A DNA stretch of 64,000 nt, taken from positions 48,917-112,916 of the forward strand of contig OENT01000448.1 of the NCBI GenBank assembly GCA_900239685.1, read 5' to 3'. Both the position numbers and the translations under genes were made by a program. Below the pieces are notes generated by a model. That model ran no database searches and was not told the origin of the DNA. It saw only the letters and a program-made list of their open reading frames with translations. Below, piece by piece: positions 13,701 through 25,171 of the stretch. The DNA is from Rotaria macrura (lineage: Eukaryota; Rotifera; Eurotatoria; Philodinida; Philodinidae). Position 1 is the first letter of the stretch. Each line of letters opens with the position of its first letter.

Positions 13701-13869
13701 TCATAATCGCAATGTATGATAGGATTTATGGAAATTCACCGTTTTATCATGGCTTTTCGTGGTAATCTAAGTGTTGGATTTCCAGGAGCCAACTCAGATT
13801 CTTCCTGAACTTTCGGATTTTCATTGCTTCGGTTTTCTTCATTGGATGAAGCTGATTTTGTTGAATTTT
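10771..13869 (-). CDS. multi-PBZ zinc-finger protein (APLF-like), 5' end unresolved
   Basis: Exons found on the minus strand: 13869-13740, 13688-13312, 11755-11270 and 11195-10771; all three junctions are GT-AG and phase-consistent, giving 471 aa plus a missing N-terminus. The first two exons encode a Ser/Asn/Gln/Pro-rich disordered region. The last two carry seven modules of the type C-x5-C-x6-8-[H/C]-x5-H, such as CPFGFACYYQTDPNHRLKYSH at the very C-terminus (20 residues from P). That spacing and the [FY]G and YSHP elements match the PBZ finger of APLF, CHFR and SNM1A, which binds poly(ADP-ribose) at DNA breaks. The modules nearest the C-terminus are canonical; the first, with Cys in place of the first His, is degenerate. 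The expected acceptor for the upstream exon is at 13871-13870; no FHA domain was found. Nuclear DNA-repair role is inferred from the family. Confidence 0.8.
10781..11014 (-). repeat. 117-bp tandem repeat inside the PBZ exon (two units plus partial third)
   Basis: Units 10781-10897 and 10898-11014 are close copies. Each encodes 39 residues: one PBZ finger plus a linker containing YSHPDVHELKPSSN. A third partial copy of the linker follows. This shows recent in-frame duplication of a whole finger-linker module. Confidence 0.8.
11756..13311 (-). other. large intron of the PBZ gene
   Basis: A 1556-bp intron with donor GTTAAG at 13311 and acceptor CCAAGCCAAG ending at 11756. It holds an inverted array of TGATCAGT motifs (12200-12800). 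A GT-rich run lies at 11786-11817. No inner exon was seen; phase across the intron is kept (AAC-G / AA-AAT). Confidence 0.65.
12200..12800. repeat. foldback element with iterated TGATCAGT motif
   Basis: TGATCAGT occurs at 12218, 12239, 12282 and 12319 in one orientation, and ACTGATC(A/G) at 12661, 12681, 12744 and 12765 in the other. The flanks GGAAAGG (left) and CCTTTTCGG (right, inverted) extend the symmetry, so the ends are approximate. It looks like a non-autonomous foldback or MITE-like insertion in the intron of the PBZ gene. No target duplication was fixed. Confidence 0.55.
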
Positions 13870-14701
13870 CTGAAATCCAATATCAAATTTCAGTTTGACC
13901 AATGGAATATGTATTATCTTCAATCTTCCGCTTCTATGCGTGATACAAGCAATCGTCTGAGATGGTCTTTTCGATATATTCACTTTGAAAACTGACTGTC
14001 CATCATCAAGTAACTGATATATCAAGTTATTTAGAGACTAGAGATTCATTTAACAGTCTTGTCAACAATAAATTTAAAAAGAGATATGTTTTGAAGATTT
14101 CTTTTCGATCATGTCTCAGTTATCTACTAAAACTGTATGTCTCAGCATAAAAAAGAAAGAAAACAAAATCAAACAAGCAGACATTTGAAGATTGTCTTGC
14201 ATGATGAACTATTCAATTAAATTATTTTTTGTTCTATTTCTCGCTATGTGAAGCAAAACAATAATTAAGAAGCAAATTGACAACCTCATGCGAGTTCTTG
14301 TCCATCCAAAGACATGGTGACATGTACCTAGATGATTTTCTACTTTTTTTCGTGTAGATGTGTCAATAATTTGAAGACAGAAGGAATTGGAACGTTTTTG
14401 TTAAAATTTTTCTTGAAAGAACGATGTTGAGAAAAGAAAAAATATTTTTTCCGATTAACTTTGGTGGAACATCTATATTGATCTTTGACTAGTTTTTTGG
14501 GAAATCTTTGAAAGAACAGTACGAGTTACCAAGGGGTAACATCTTTTTAGTAATTTTATAGCAATAAACTTGCCATAGACTCTAATTTTGTCCAACTTTT
14601 GTTGCACTCCTAACTACTTCTTAGTGTTTCTCGTGGATTCATGGCGGATAAAACATTTTTACATCTGCTACTGGATTTTATGGAATTATTTCCCTTGAGC
14701 A

Positions 14702-15041
14702 AGGGGTGGCACTTTATCTTTACTTTACCAAATAAAGTAAAGTTGAGGAACTTTACTTTCTCAGTAAAGTAAAGTTGCGTTACTTTACTTTACCGAATAA
14801 AGTAAGGTGTTGAACTTTACTTTACTTGGTAAAGTAAAGTTTTTTTAACTTTACTCGAAAAAGTAAAGTTGAGAAAGCTTGGTTTTTTAATCTATCTATA
14901 CAAAATATTTCTGTCTAACTTTACTTTACTTGGTAAAGTAAAGTGATCCAGCTTTACTTTATCCAATAAAGTAAAGTGATTTACTTTACTTTACTTAACT
15001 TTACTTTTTCAAAGTGAAACAAAGATAAAGTGCCAGCCCTA
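14702..15041. mobile_element. 340-bp non-autonomous TIR element with ACTTTACTTT/AAAGTAAAGT iterations
   Basis: The left end AGGGGTGGCACTTTATCTTT pairs with the right end AAAGATAAAGTGCCAGCCCTA as terminal inverted repeats. The interior consists almost entirely of short palindromic blocks of TTTACTTTAC and its complement. The flanks share CTTGAG (14694-14699 and 15042-15047), consistent with an imperfect 8-bp target duplication and hence hAT-like transposition. The first 14 bases are the same as those of the larger element at 22401-25171. There is no coding capacity. Confidence 0.7.
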
Positions 15042-17180
15042 CTTGAGGCTCATTTTCACCGTTTTTTGTACAATGTTGAGAATTCCGTTTGGTGGTAATG
15101 GAGTTTTCTAAATTTGTTTCGTATTCCTAACTGCTCCTTGGAATTCCAGAACGTCTCAAAATTATCACAGCCGCTTAGCAATTTTGTGAAGTTTCTTTCT
15201 TCGCAAAAGCTCATATTGGCAGAATTTTCAATTTGCAAAATTTTTTACCTAACCAATGAGCTTCTCTGAATTTTTCTTGTATTCCAAAGAACTCCGTCAG
15301 GGCTTCTATTTGTTAATATTCGACATAAGGCTGCGCAAGCTGATATTTATCTAGAAAACCACAGAAACTAAAAACGATGATGTCTTCTCCTTGGATGCAT
15401 CACTTCGATCTCACAATGGTCACTATAGTGCATGAGGGTTTGAGTGTCTGTGTAAGAGTGCAGATCTGGACGTAAGTTCAAAAAGCGCTCTAACTGAAGC
15501 ACATTGACGTCAACTAAAAACATCCTTCACTTATGATACTCTGAACGACAGCAAATAAGTTTATACCAGCTAATATCAACACTAATATTCATATGCCATT
15601 TACTAAGTTATATTTATTTCTATTTTTACTTTCAGATTTAATATTAAATCTTCTACTCAACTCGTCCTCATTTTAAAAGCACTATACATTTGTTTCGATC
15701 CCTGTACAAGAATTTGGAATCGATCTTAAAAAAAGCTAATCATACTCAACCAGAACACGTGAGTGTGTTTCCGTCATTTAATTCATGCATGAACATACAT
15801 AATAATTCTTGTTCTGTAAGTGGTTGAAGTGAATTTCGCTTGTAACAAAATCCCTGAAAGCTAGAGTTTTACAAAATTTAAAGAGTTTCCACTATAGAAA
15901 GATAATTCTCGAAAGTATTTGGTAAACCGGATAGAATTACTGTATAATGTCCTCATATTAGATTTCCTATGTACAGGAGTGAATGCAACTGTACATAAAT
16001 CATTGGATTCTTGACTATATACTCGATTCTAGAAAAACTGCAACTAGCTATAGAATTCTCAATGGTTAAATCAGACTTCGAAGAGCGATCATCAAGTTTC
16101 ATATACTGAACAATAATTATCTTCTGAGGATAAAGTATTCGAGGGTGGGGTGAGCGTTTGCATGCAGCTTAAGAGACTAAGAAATTCTCACCGACGCCAG
16201 CATCTACCAGCATCCTCAGTACGAACGGAAGTTACAGAAAACAACTTTCTGGATTTCATTCTGACAGTTTAGTCAATGATCAGTAAAATAAATGAAGCTA
16301 TTTCGTCTGTCGAATGTTTTTTGAATGAGACAATATTTTGACTTATTCAATGTTTTACATCCCATGTTAATAGTACGATATTCTTTATCTAATGAATATT
16401 TACAACAGCGTGAAATAATATCTTCATTATCAAGAATAATATTATAACCACCTCTTTTAATCGGCAACACCAGTATGATGTATATATTCGAATGAATATC
16501 AGTGCTGAATATTCGGTGAAGTTTAAAAATAATCTTTTCTTAGACTATATAATCGTTTAGTCAATATTTTTTTTTGAATTGAAAATAAGTCTGCATACCG
16601 TATTTTAATGAATGAAACCAATAGAATAAATACAAAAAGTTAGAATATGGATCTCAAAATACTGCGGAGACTTCCAAAACGTTCAGAGTTTCATGTAAGG
16701 TTTCATAATCACCTTTCAGAAAGCTATCAAGAAACACCATCGGGCATTCTTGAATCACTACCTACAATGGCACCCAGATTTTGCAGACTGCTAGGAACTT
16801 CATCTAAGGATTCTACTTATATGATTTGGTTGCCTAAAAGTATCAATAGAAATGCTAAAAACTGCATCATAAATTCTAAAGCCGTTGTTATAATTGCTAG
16901 AAGTATTATTGAGCAGATAAAAAGTCCAGTATTAAGTTATTTGTTTTCGAAAAAAATATTCGAAAAATCAATAATGAATATCAGTCTGGAGCACAGAAAC
17001 TATTGAGCGAGACAGTGAATGAGAGATAGTTGATGCAGAATATCTTTATATATGTAAATAGTTCTAAAAAATCTCTGGCATTCTAGTTTACGTTCAAATT
17101 AGTTATTGTACATATGAATTCTGATTGCAAGAATAAAAACCACTTTTAGACGTGAATATTTCCGCTTGGTTGAAACCAGA

Positions 17181-17285
17181 GTTGCGGACAGGCCACTTTT
17201 TTTTCCTAGCTTGAATTGCTCTGGGCCAATCCGCGTTGCCTGCAGGTGACGCTATAATTTTCGAAATGTGGCCTGCAGGACAAAC
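17181..17285. repeat. weak foldback
   Basis: GTTGCGGACAGGCCAC at 17181-17196 is partly complementary to GTGGCCTGCAGGACAAAC at 17268-17285, with GC-rich sequence between. It could be a degenerate MITE; the pairing is imperfect and no target duplication was seen. Confidence 0.3.
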
Positions 17286-20142
17286 ATACCTGATCGATAG
17301 TTATGAGTTAGGAGAAATAACTAATTCTATAAATGTACGTGAGTTTAGGGTCCCTGCTTCAGTTCTAAGTCTATCAATTTGTATGCATTTTCAATTCAAT
17401 ATATGCAGAAATTAGATCATCAAAAATATTAATTTTTAACTAATTCAAATAATCTCCTTTCATAATACCAATTTAAACATAAATATAAATTATCATAAGT
17501 TAATTTTAAATTCAGATTTTGAATCGATAGATAAATAATAAATTGGAATTTTTCACGCTTCTTACTTCACTAAGATTCAAAATTAAACAAATTTATTCTA
17601 CTCTTTTTAAAATTGAATGATGACCTATTTTCTATTTTTAATCTCTTAAATAATAATAGTTCAAGTTTGAGCTGTTTCAAATAATCTGTAATAACTTAAA
17701 ATTAAAATAAATTTAACTTGCGGTAATTTGTATTTATGCTTAATCTTAAATCGCAAGCAAAAATGTTTTGAATTCATTAAAATCAATACGAAATGAATGC
17801 CCATGTTTAGTGTTTTCCTTAGTTGATTTTCATAAAGATAAGATAGTAACAGATTGTTGCATGTAATAGAAAAGTAGAATAGGGAGATTTTAATCATCAA
17901 AACTTTTCATACGAGAAACCCTTCATTTCAGACAATGTCATTGATTACATCAATTATGTTTCGCATTATCGAAAAATTTTAATAATGAAACGTGAAAAAA
18001 ATATGACCGGCCGTAGTGGAGAAAGATAAAAGAAAACATAGAACAAAAATAGAGGGGATAAGTGACACTCATAGTAACAGGTAAAAATCTTTTTCTTTGG
18101 AAATTAATGTTTACCCCAATAAGATCGCAACGTTTACTACCGAATAGTGATAAATCGAAGCAAGTTATTATAAGTGTGAATAACAATGTCCTACAACAAT
18201 ACTGTTCTGTTCAATTATTTACTGCTAGTATAGAACGACTTTGTTAAAGTACCTCGAATAATGAGGCAATGAGTAACAATTGATCTTCAAAGCCTAGAAA
18301 CTACTCATACAAAACTCGATAACTATTGATCGATTTAACGGTAAAGGATGTTACGGTAAGCATTATAAAAACGCGTCAAGAAATTGTTTTTGGAGTAATT
18401 CCACGAACTTTTCTCGCGAGAAACAGTCTAACATAAAATAACTCGTGAGATTTAGTCAAAAGTCGCATTCTTTTCTAAAAATATTAAATTGGTAAACCAA
18501 TGACGTTGGCCTGGTCTGGGCCATGTAGCAGACCAACTCGGCACTTTTGGTTCAAATATACTTGAATTCATATATTTTCGCCTTCGATATTGGTTTTGGT
18601 AGAAAATTACTCAGTGTAACGTTCAATCTAGGCAGGTTTTAAAAACCCCATCAATGGTTACCTTTGACTCAAAGCAATTAGATAAAGAAGGTCAATACTA
18701 AAACCGTATAAGATCAGGAATGCTGAAACTATAATGTTTGTTTATTCATGATTTTACGTTAGATCGAGATGCTGATTGTTTCACTTGGACATGATACTAT
18801 TTACAGTGGACAAATATTGCTTTTATCTGTTACCTAATTAAAACAGCTAATACATCACTGGTAACCTGACAACGTTCATCTTCGTTTTTGGCTCTAGTAG
18901 TGATGGCTTAGTAAACGGGGCGAAAAGTCTACAGGAAACGTTTTATTGACGCATAGTATAATTCTTTCCAAAAATGAATCAGTATATTTCAAGAAAACAT
19001 CGGTTATATCAAACGTATTAGACGTAAGAAAAACAGGTATGCCTGCATAGCTGCATTAAAAACTTGGCTCGAAAAATACTACATCCTGCACACCTTTTAT
19101 TAATTTCTGAATTTTCTAACACTGAAACATCAACGGTCAATATCAAACATATTCCATAGATCCGTACCATTTCAAACAGCGCAATAGTTTTCCAGAAAGC
19201 ACTCTATAGTCTTGGAGTGACGAAACTGGACGATAATCTTAGTTCGCGCATTGAAGTCAATTTAAATTCATGGCAATGTGCATATCAATTTTTCTGCGTT
19301 CATGTGAAGATTATCGACTAATTTTTCTATGCATTCGTAGAAACGAAAATGTTCGATCTAATCACAAAACTAACAGTGAAATTATAGGTTCTGATTATTT
19401 TTAAACTTTAAGATGTAGGCATGCACTAAATTCAATTTCTGTCAAATCCGATTCTTGGAATTCACTAGAATTCAAAGCACCAATGCCTCAATGCTATTGA
19501 ATCTCAAGCCAATTTCAATGCCAACTTCGATCAAACTCAAGCATAGTATTGAAATTGAATTTAAATGGAGCTGCATTTGGTAAATCCATAGTATGATGTG
19601 AGATGGCGACTGAGCTGAATATAACACAATATAAGAGTTGAGAAACTCCAGTACCGCGTTGGATTCTTATGATTTTTGTTAGGCTCGCAGTGGAATTGTG
19701 TTAAGCAGGGTCGTTACATTCAGAAATTGCTCATCTCTACGAAATATGATTTCTATGAAAAAGTTTCTTATATGCGACAAAGATTAGAAATGTAACTGAT
19801 GAAATAGAAATTGATGTTTTGTCTCGGGATAAATTGTTTTTTAAAAATAGGATTTTGAAGTTTTCAAAGTTCGATCTATGGCTTTTAGACTAATAATTTA
19901 TAGCAATTAGTAAAGGTTCCAAAATAGAGCTACCGGGTTATTCATGTTCAATGGCCGTGCAGATATGTGAAGTAGGCATGGATTTCACTTCGAAACTCTT
20001 AGGACATCAATGATTCTTGTGCTATATAGTATAACTTCCCAAGAAAAACCTCCTATAATAGGAGTAATTGTCAAAATTTTAATTATCTTCATGAATACTT
20101 TAGAAAATCTTGATTAGGGTTAATGGCAGTATCAATTAAGCC

Positions 20143-20880
20143 TCAAAAAGGAATACTAGTACCTTGTTTGTTACTTGTTACTAAGCAGATTTTCTTTATA
20201 AAGGAGCTTGTTCGATATGGCAATTGAAAACCATTGGTTTTCATGTTTACATCAGAAGCAACATTTCTCATTGTTTCTTCAATATCTTCATTGGGCTTTT
20301 CAATATATGGTAGTAAACTTTCCATGAAAATACCATTATTGCCATAGTTAGTTTCATCTAATGCCGCTTCACCCGGAGCACAAGCGTAGACGACGAGAGA
20401 TGTTCGTGGTGCTTTCATAGCTGATAAGCCTTGGCTTCTATTTTTTCCACGAGTTCTGATGGCTTTCCTACAGCAATCAAATATATATATTGTAACGGCA
20501 CATCTTTTCTCGTCTATTTTCTTCATGATGTATTTTACATTAACGGCATGATTTGTAATGTATTCTCGTTCATGACCACGAAAATCGTAGTCATAATCTG
20601 ATGGTAACAAATAATTTTCATCTCTTGATTGTTTACCATGCCCAGCAAAATAAAATAATATTAAATCACTATGCTGAATGTTGTTAGTAAACCTATCGAT
20701 TATATTGTAAAATTCATTAAGTTCGCAGTTCAATCCTAAGCTTGTATTGAAACCAATGCGTCGAAGACTGTCATTTAAATTTTGAGAATCATTAACACAT
20801 AACTTTAATGAATCTTCTTTATATTGATTAATACCAATGATTAAAGCGCGCTTTTGTCGATAAACTTCAGACGATGCCAT
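20143..20880 (-). CDS. caspase-like protease (peptidase C14, p20 domain)
   Basis: A single open frame of 245 aa. It starts at the ATG at 20880; the frame is open one codon further, but that codon is GTG and lies beside a TTTTAG acceptor-like site, so a 5' UTR or upstream intron is possible. The protein opens with KRALIIGINQYKED, typical of the caspase/metacaspase fold. The catalytic His is in FYFAGHG (His81) and the catalytic Cys in IFDCCR (Cys137 by alignment with DCCHSG/QACRG). Both are present, so activity is plausible. The domain fills the protein; there is no recognisable CARD, death or LSD1 domain. Such short caspase-like proteins may act in cell death or proteolytic signalling. Whether it is a caspase or a metacaspase cannot be settled by eye. 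Confidence 0.85.
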   Translation of the reverse strand: MASSEVYRQKRALIIGINQYKEDSLKLCVNDSQNLNDSLRRIGFNTSLGLNCELNEFYNIIDRFTNNIQHSDLILFYFAGHGKQSRDENYLLPSDYDYDFRGHEREYITNHAVNVKYIMKKIDEKRCAVTIYIFDCCRKAIRTRGKNRSQGLSAMKAPRTSLVVYACAPGEAALDETNYGNNGIFMESLLPYIEKPNEDIEETMRNVASDVNMKTNGFQLPYRTSSFIKKICLVTSNKQGTSIPF

Positions 20881-21675
20881 CACATCTAAAACAGTTTGGT
20901 AAATATCGTGAGTAGAAAAATCATGATTTCGTTTTCTATACGATTAATGTTGACTAATTTTCAAGTAGATTTACTTTATTATTACACAAATTGGTGATTG
21001 AGAACACGATGGAAAGTTTCTCCATTATTCAATATAATTGTATTTACGAGAAAACTGAGTGACTATCTGATGTATGGAGGATAGTTCAAAATCAAGAGAC
21101 AGAAAAAAGAAGACTCAAAAAGTTCAAGTTAAGAAATTTTTCGAACATCTTTGTCATGTGGGTAAATTTTCCTGTTTTTGTTTTTCTTCAACGATGTTGC
21201 CTAGTATCAACATCAATTTTGTGAGCGCAGTGCTGTAAAATGTTGACATTGTGCATTAAACAATCATCTACCTGTAGCATTCATTTGTGCCGTTACGGTC
21301 CCTTTCTTGAATTTATTTCAGAGAAAGAAAGAGAAAAAAATGCATCGTCATTTCAACGAACAATGTTGGTTTTTACCAAATGAAGAACACTATATCAGTT
21401 TAAAGAGAAAAAACTGCAAACAATTGAAAAGTTATACATTGTATTCTGAATTCTGATCATGTCAAAAATTTCGACTAACAATGATAATGAGCAGATGTTG
21501 GCCGCAGCATTTTCAACAATATTAGGTAAAGAAATTCTAACAGAATCGAGTTTATACCAAAACAAACCCAAGAACATGTAAGCAAAGTTTCCATAGTTGA
21601 TCAACATTTAACATGATTCGTTTACGGAAAAGCTGGTCAACAAGATAAAAATAGGGATACTTCATTCATGACTTT

Positions 21676-22074
21676 ATACATTACATACTTGCAACAATAT
21701 CCACATTCGCTTGCGTCATCGAATGTGATGCAAGTGTGGAAAAACTAAAGTAAATCGTTTAGGAAAAAGAAGGTATATTGCGTAATAAACAAAATTTAAT
21801 TCATTGCTGACAAGAAATCGATGAAGGTCATCCGTTGAGTGAATATGGTGTCCAGGATTCTAGTCATATAACTGTAGTACGCTTGAGAGACAAGAGTTCA
21901 CATGATTTGTTAGCCTTAGATACAACTACTTTGGATCCACAATACGACTAGCATTTTGCTAACATTAGTGACAATGGGAAAACCTTTTCCCGTGGTGTTG
22001 TCGAATATTGTCAAACATGCGAGTGTCAACGTTTTGCAATGAAAGTGAACGGAAAATACCAAGATGACATGTGG
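21676..22074 (+). pseudogene. decayed ubiquitin-like domain gene, truncated by repeat sequence
   Basis: One reading frame (codons in register with 21721) reads DASVEKLK, stop, IV, stop, EKEGILRNKQNLIHC, stop, QEIDEGHPLSEYGVQ, then HITVVRLRD. This follows ubiquitin along its length (DTIENVKAKIQ, DKEGIPPDQQRLIFAGKQ, LEDGRTLSDYNIQ, LHLVLRLRG). It continues in frame into a second conserved-looking segment with TLDPQYD, DNGKTFSRGVVEY and KVNGKYQDDMW. Stops lie at 21751, 21760, 21808 and 21949. The protein-like frame ends abruptly at DDMW (22074), where the TACTCC repeat begins, suggesting interruption by an insertion. With four in-frame stops it cannot be functional. I recall similar ubiquitin plus second-domain proteins in fungi and invertebrates but cannot name that domain. 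Confidence 0.7.
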
Positions 22075-22090
22075 CCAAGGGGGAAAAGGC

Positions 22091-22226
22091 GGTACTCCAG
22101 TACTCCATACTCCACCGGTACTCCACTCTATACTCCACTGATACTCCGCTCGTACTCAACGCTACTCCACTAGTATTCCACCGGCACTTGGCGCTACTGC
22201 ACTCACACTACACCTGTACTCAGTCC
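22091..22226 (+). repeat. degenerate tandem repeat of (T)ACTCCAC
   Basis: About fifteen imperfect copies of an 8-13 base unit built on TACTCCAC, directly abutting the end of the ubiquitin-like pseudogene. It may be the iterated subterminal part of an inserted element. Confidence 0.7.
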
Positions 22227-22231
22227 TATTT

Positions 22232-22308
22232 AGGGTTGGGAAGTTACCGTTACTTGGTAACGTAACGGTAACGGGCCGTTACCTGTTACTAAGTAACGGC
22301 GTAACGGA
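22232..22308. repeat. solo end of a TIR element with iterated GTTAC/GTAAC
   Basis: It begins AGGGTTGGGAAGTTACCGTT and continues as overlapping palindromes of CGTTAC and GTAACG. It looks like one end of a hAT-like element; no matching inverted end was found downstream, so it is truncated or was cut by the element starting at 22401. Confidence 0.5.
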
Positions 22309-22400
22309 AAAACGATTCTTCCAATAACTTAGCAGCAAAAGGAATTTTAGAGAAAATAAGAGAATGTTATGTTTATTTTCACTCAGATACCTTTCTCGAT

Positions 22401-25171
22401 TAGGGGTGGCACTTTCCCTTTCCTTTTGCTTTCAGAAAGGAAAGGTAAGTTATTGCTTTCCCTCAGTTTTCTTTCCGAAAAGAAAGAAAGGAAAGTTGAC
22501 ATCTTTCTTATTATTAAAAATTTACATAATTAGTGTTAACGATGATAAAGGTGATAAAGGAATCATTCTAATGTCAACAACACTTGTGGATCTTTGTTTC
22601 CCTTCTTTCCTCATAATTTTTCACAAATTTGAAGTCACTTTTCTACGATGATTGTCCCCTTTGGGCTTCGTTTAGGTTTACTCTAATCTTTGTGGTCTTA
22701 ACATACTGGGTTCAGTGTGGTTAACTCCAGAGTATTGTTCATTCTTTCTGATAACAAGAAAAATATATTGAGGATTGTTTCACCTTAGTTCTGAAAGATT
22801 CTTTTTGACTTAAGGCAGTAAAAGAAATGGAATACAAATAAACATTTATTTCATTTTTGTGTGGGTTGTTTCTGATCAGTTTTCAACCAGAAAACACTGC
22901 CAAAAACGTGACCAGACTCACAAAAAGGACAAAAGATGGGCGTTTTTCGCTAATTGTCAGGAACCACGATTGATAGTTGCAACTCCATGTTTTCTGGTGT
23001 TTACCACTTTGCTGTGTTTAAAAGTGTTTTCGGCAGTGTTGTCTGCTTAGATTTCATAGAATTATGAACTTATCAACTCATTTTTGACGGGTTTAAACAA
23101 GCTTTTATAGGATCATACATGATTCATATAGTATGTAATCAATATAATTATCCAGTTTCTGAATTCGTCAAGAGAAAAATCTTTAGAGCTAGACAACGGT
23201 GACACATGGGGGATGTGTAATGTCGCTTTAAAGTAAAATGTGTGGAAGAAATTGAGTAGCTTAGAAATCTAAACAGCTATAAGTTGTGTCTTCCATTATT
23301 TGAGAGTGGTCGCTTGGTGATAAGCTATACACGGTTCAAATGTTTTGAAGAGTAAGCCCAAGGATTTTGAGTTAGAATGTTCCGAAAATCGCCTTCAAAA
23401 TTAAGAAACTTTCTCATGCATTCATTGTAAAACTACCACTGTAATAATCGTGACTCATCAAATTCACACCTAAATGAGCTCATGCAAGATGCATTCTTAT
23501 AGCCCACACATGACAGAAATCAAATGCCACACGCCAAGATTAATAGGTTTTCCATAAATATATAAAATAAAGTTTATTCTATCAAAAAAAGCTTTAATTT
23601 CCTTATATCTTGCAGGCAAACATCTCACGTACGTAGGCTGACGACTAGATCTCATCCATTTTCGCCCTTTATCACTCATAACTGTCACAGTGAAGGGCAG
23701 GAGTAGTCGAAGATCGCCTTCTTTAATAAATTTTTCTTATAGACCTTAAATCTCTGGAAAAAAAGCGAATTGCACTGCGACAATCAGCATGAAAGGCAAG
23801 CAGAGTTATCTTAACATCTCAGTTAAGTGTGAAGTGAGAAAGCTCAATTGTGTTTGGAGCTTACAGAGTCTGAGCTCCGTTACTCAAAGAAAAAATATTA
23901 ATGAATCTACTAGAGAAAGCTGTTCGCTGAAGTTCCCAACAGAAATCACTTAGGATAATATCTTTAGTATGTGGCATTGGTATTGATTAGTGTTCTCCAG
24001 TGCCGAATTCTGAATGAAGAAAACTAGACTGCTAGCTGTTTGTTTTCTGGAGTTACTCAACTTCCTATGTCATATTATATCTTAAAAAGGGCAATAAATG
24101 CAATTCAATTTCAAGTATCTACTCTTTTCTCTGAAATAAGATTTGAGAAACGTGAAAAATGAAAAAGTATTCGGATCGTGGTATATTATTACGAAAGTGG
24201 GGGAATTTATCTCCATTAATACCTCACTTTTCTATGAATTGAAAACTAAGGTGAACAAGAAGAAATCAAGATCTCAGATGAAAACTCGATGGAAAATCAT
24301 CTATTTTGGTTTTCTCTATCTTATATCGATCATTTATCTATTCATCTTGCACGTGTAAATAGGAATGAACAGGATGCTTAAAAGCTACAAAAGAAATGAT
24401 AGATGTCTTTAAGAAACTTGTTAGCATAACGGCTACAGAATTAAAATCAGAAGCAGGATGAAATTGTTGCTGCAAATTCTCAAAAAGCGAGCCATTTTAT
24501 GTATATTTGAGATACTTCTTCATAATTTCTTACTTCACAATATAGAACTTCATGAAGGAAATGCTGTATCTACATTTCCATTAAATATTAGTTAAAAATG
24601 ATCTCTGAAATCTGTCGGTCACTGTCTGTGATGGGCTGCCAATTAATTAATTAGATAATTAGTAGTTAATTAGTTAAATAAAATGTTTGTGTTGGTCTGT
24701 GGTGGGAGGGAGTCTAAATTTCTACCCTATAGATACTTCAAATTCCGTTTTAGATCATGATCCTTAATATTGGTCGATGACAATACAAGACACTCAGTTT
24801 TATCAAGAATACACTCTCATTTAAAATCTAATATATGATTGATTTTTCCAACAAACACATCAGTAAGAATCTACTTAGGATCACCATGTAGCCAGAGAGA
24901 GACAACTCAGAAAATATAGCAGGCCGTGTCAGGTCAATGGAATAGAATAAGAGATTATCAAAGGTAGCCTAGAAAGTGATCAGTATGAAGAAGGAAAAAG
25001 AAAATCGAGAAATAATGAAGAAATAGCTGGGAAATATGCAACATTAGTCTGTTATGGCTTCACATGTTAAACAGATCATATATATATATATGAAAGTTTT
25101 TAAAATGTATCGCTCAGCTCATAGTATAGCTTTCCTTTCCTTTCCGAAAGGACAGTGAAAGTGCCCCCCTA
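22401..25171. mobile_element. 2.8-kb element bounded by TAGGGGTGGCACTTTC inverted termini
   Basis: The left end TAGGGGTGGCACTTTCCCTT and the right end GAAAGTGCCCCCCTA are inverted, and the subterminal CTTTCCTTT/AAAGGAAAG runs on both sides continue the symmetry for about 45 bases. The interior has no transposase-like open frame; its longest frames (under 100 codons) look random. It is therefore non-autonomous, or two related small elements whose outer ends define the span. The first 14 bases equal those of 14702-15041. No target duplication was found. Confidence 0.5.

Larger units (their letters stand above)
13870..20142. other. upstream of the PBZ gene: mostly no gene seen
   Basis: Missing first exon(s) of the PBZ gene should lie here on the minus strand. 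The open frame at 13747-14025 overlaps the fourth-from-last PBZ exon in another frame and does not splice into it in phase. The region contains a small TIR element (14702-15041) and a weak foldback near 17181-17285. An open frame at 16647-17006 (+, 119 codons, ATG) shows no recognisable motif and I do not call it. Confidence 0.45.

Noticed and set aside
13747-14025. 92-codon minus frame and 74-codon plus frame here
   Set aside because: The true PBZ exon (13869-13740) uses a different minus frame that joins the next exon in phase; these frames do not splice to anything.
16647-17006. 119-codon plus frame with ATG
   Set aside because: No motif, no splice context and no second supporting feature; could be chance in a 6-kb gene-free stretch.
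22364-22651. 95-codon plus frame at the left end of the 22401 element
   Set aside because: Low-complexity translation of the CTTTCC iterations, not a transposase.
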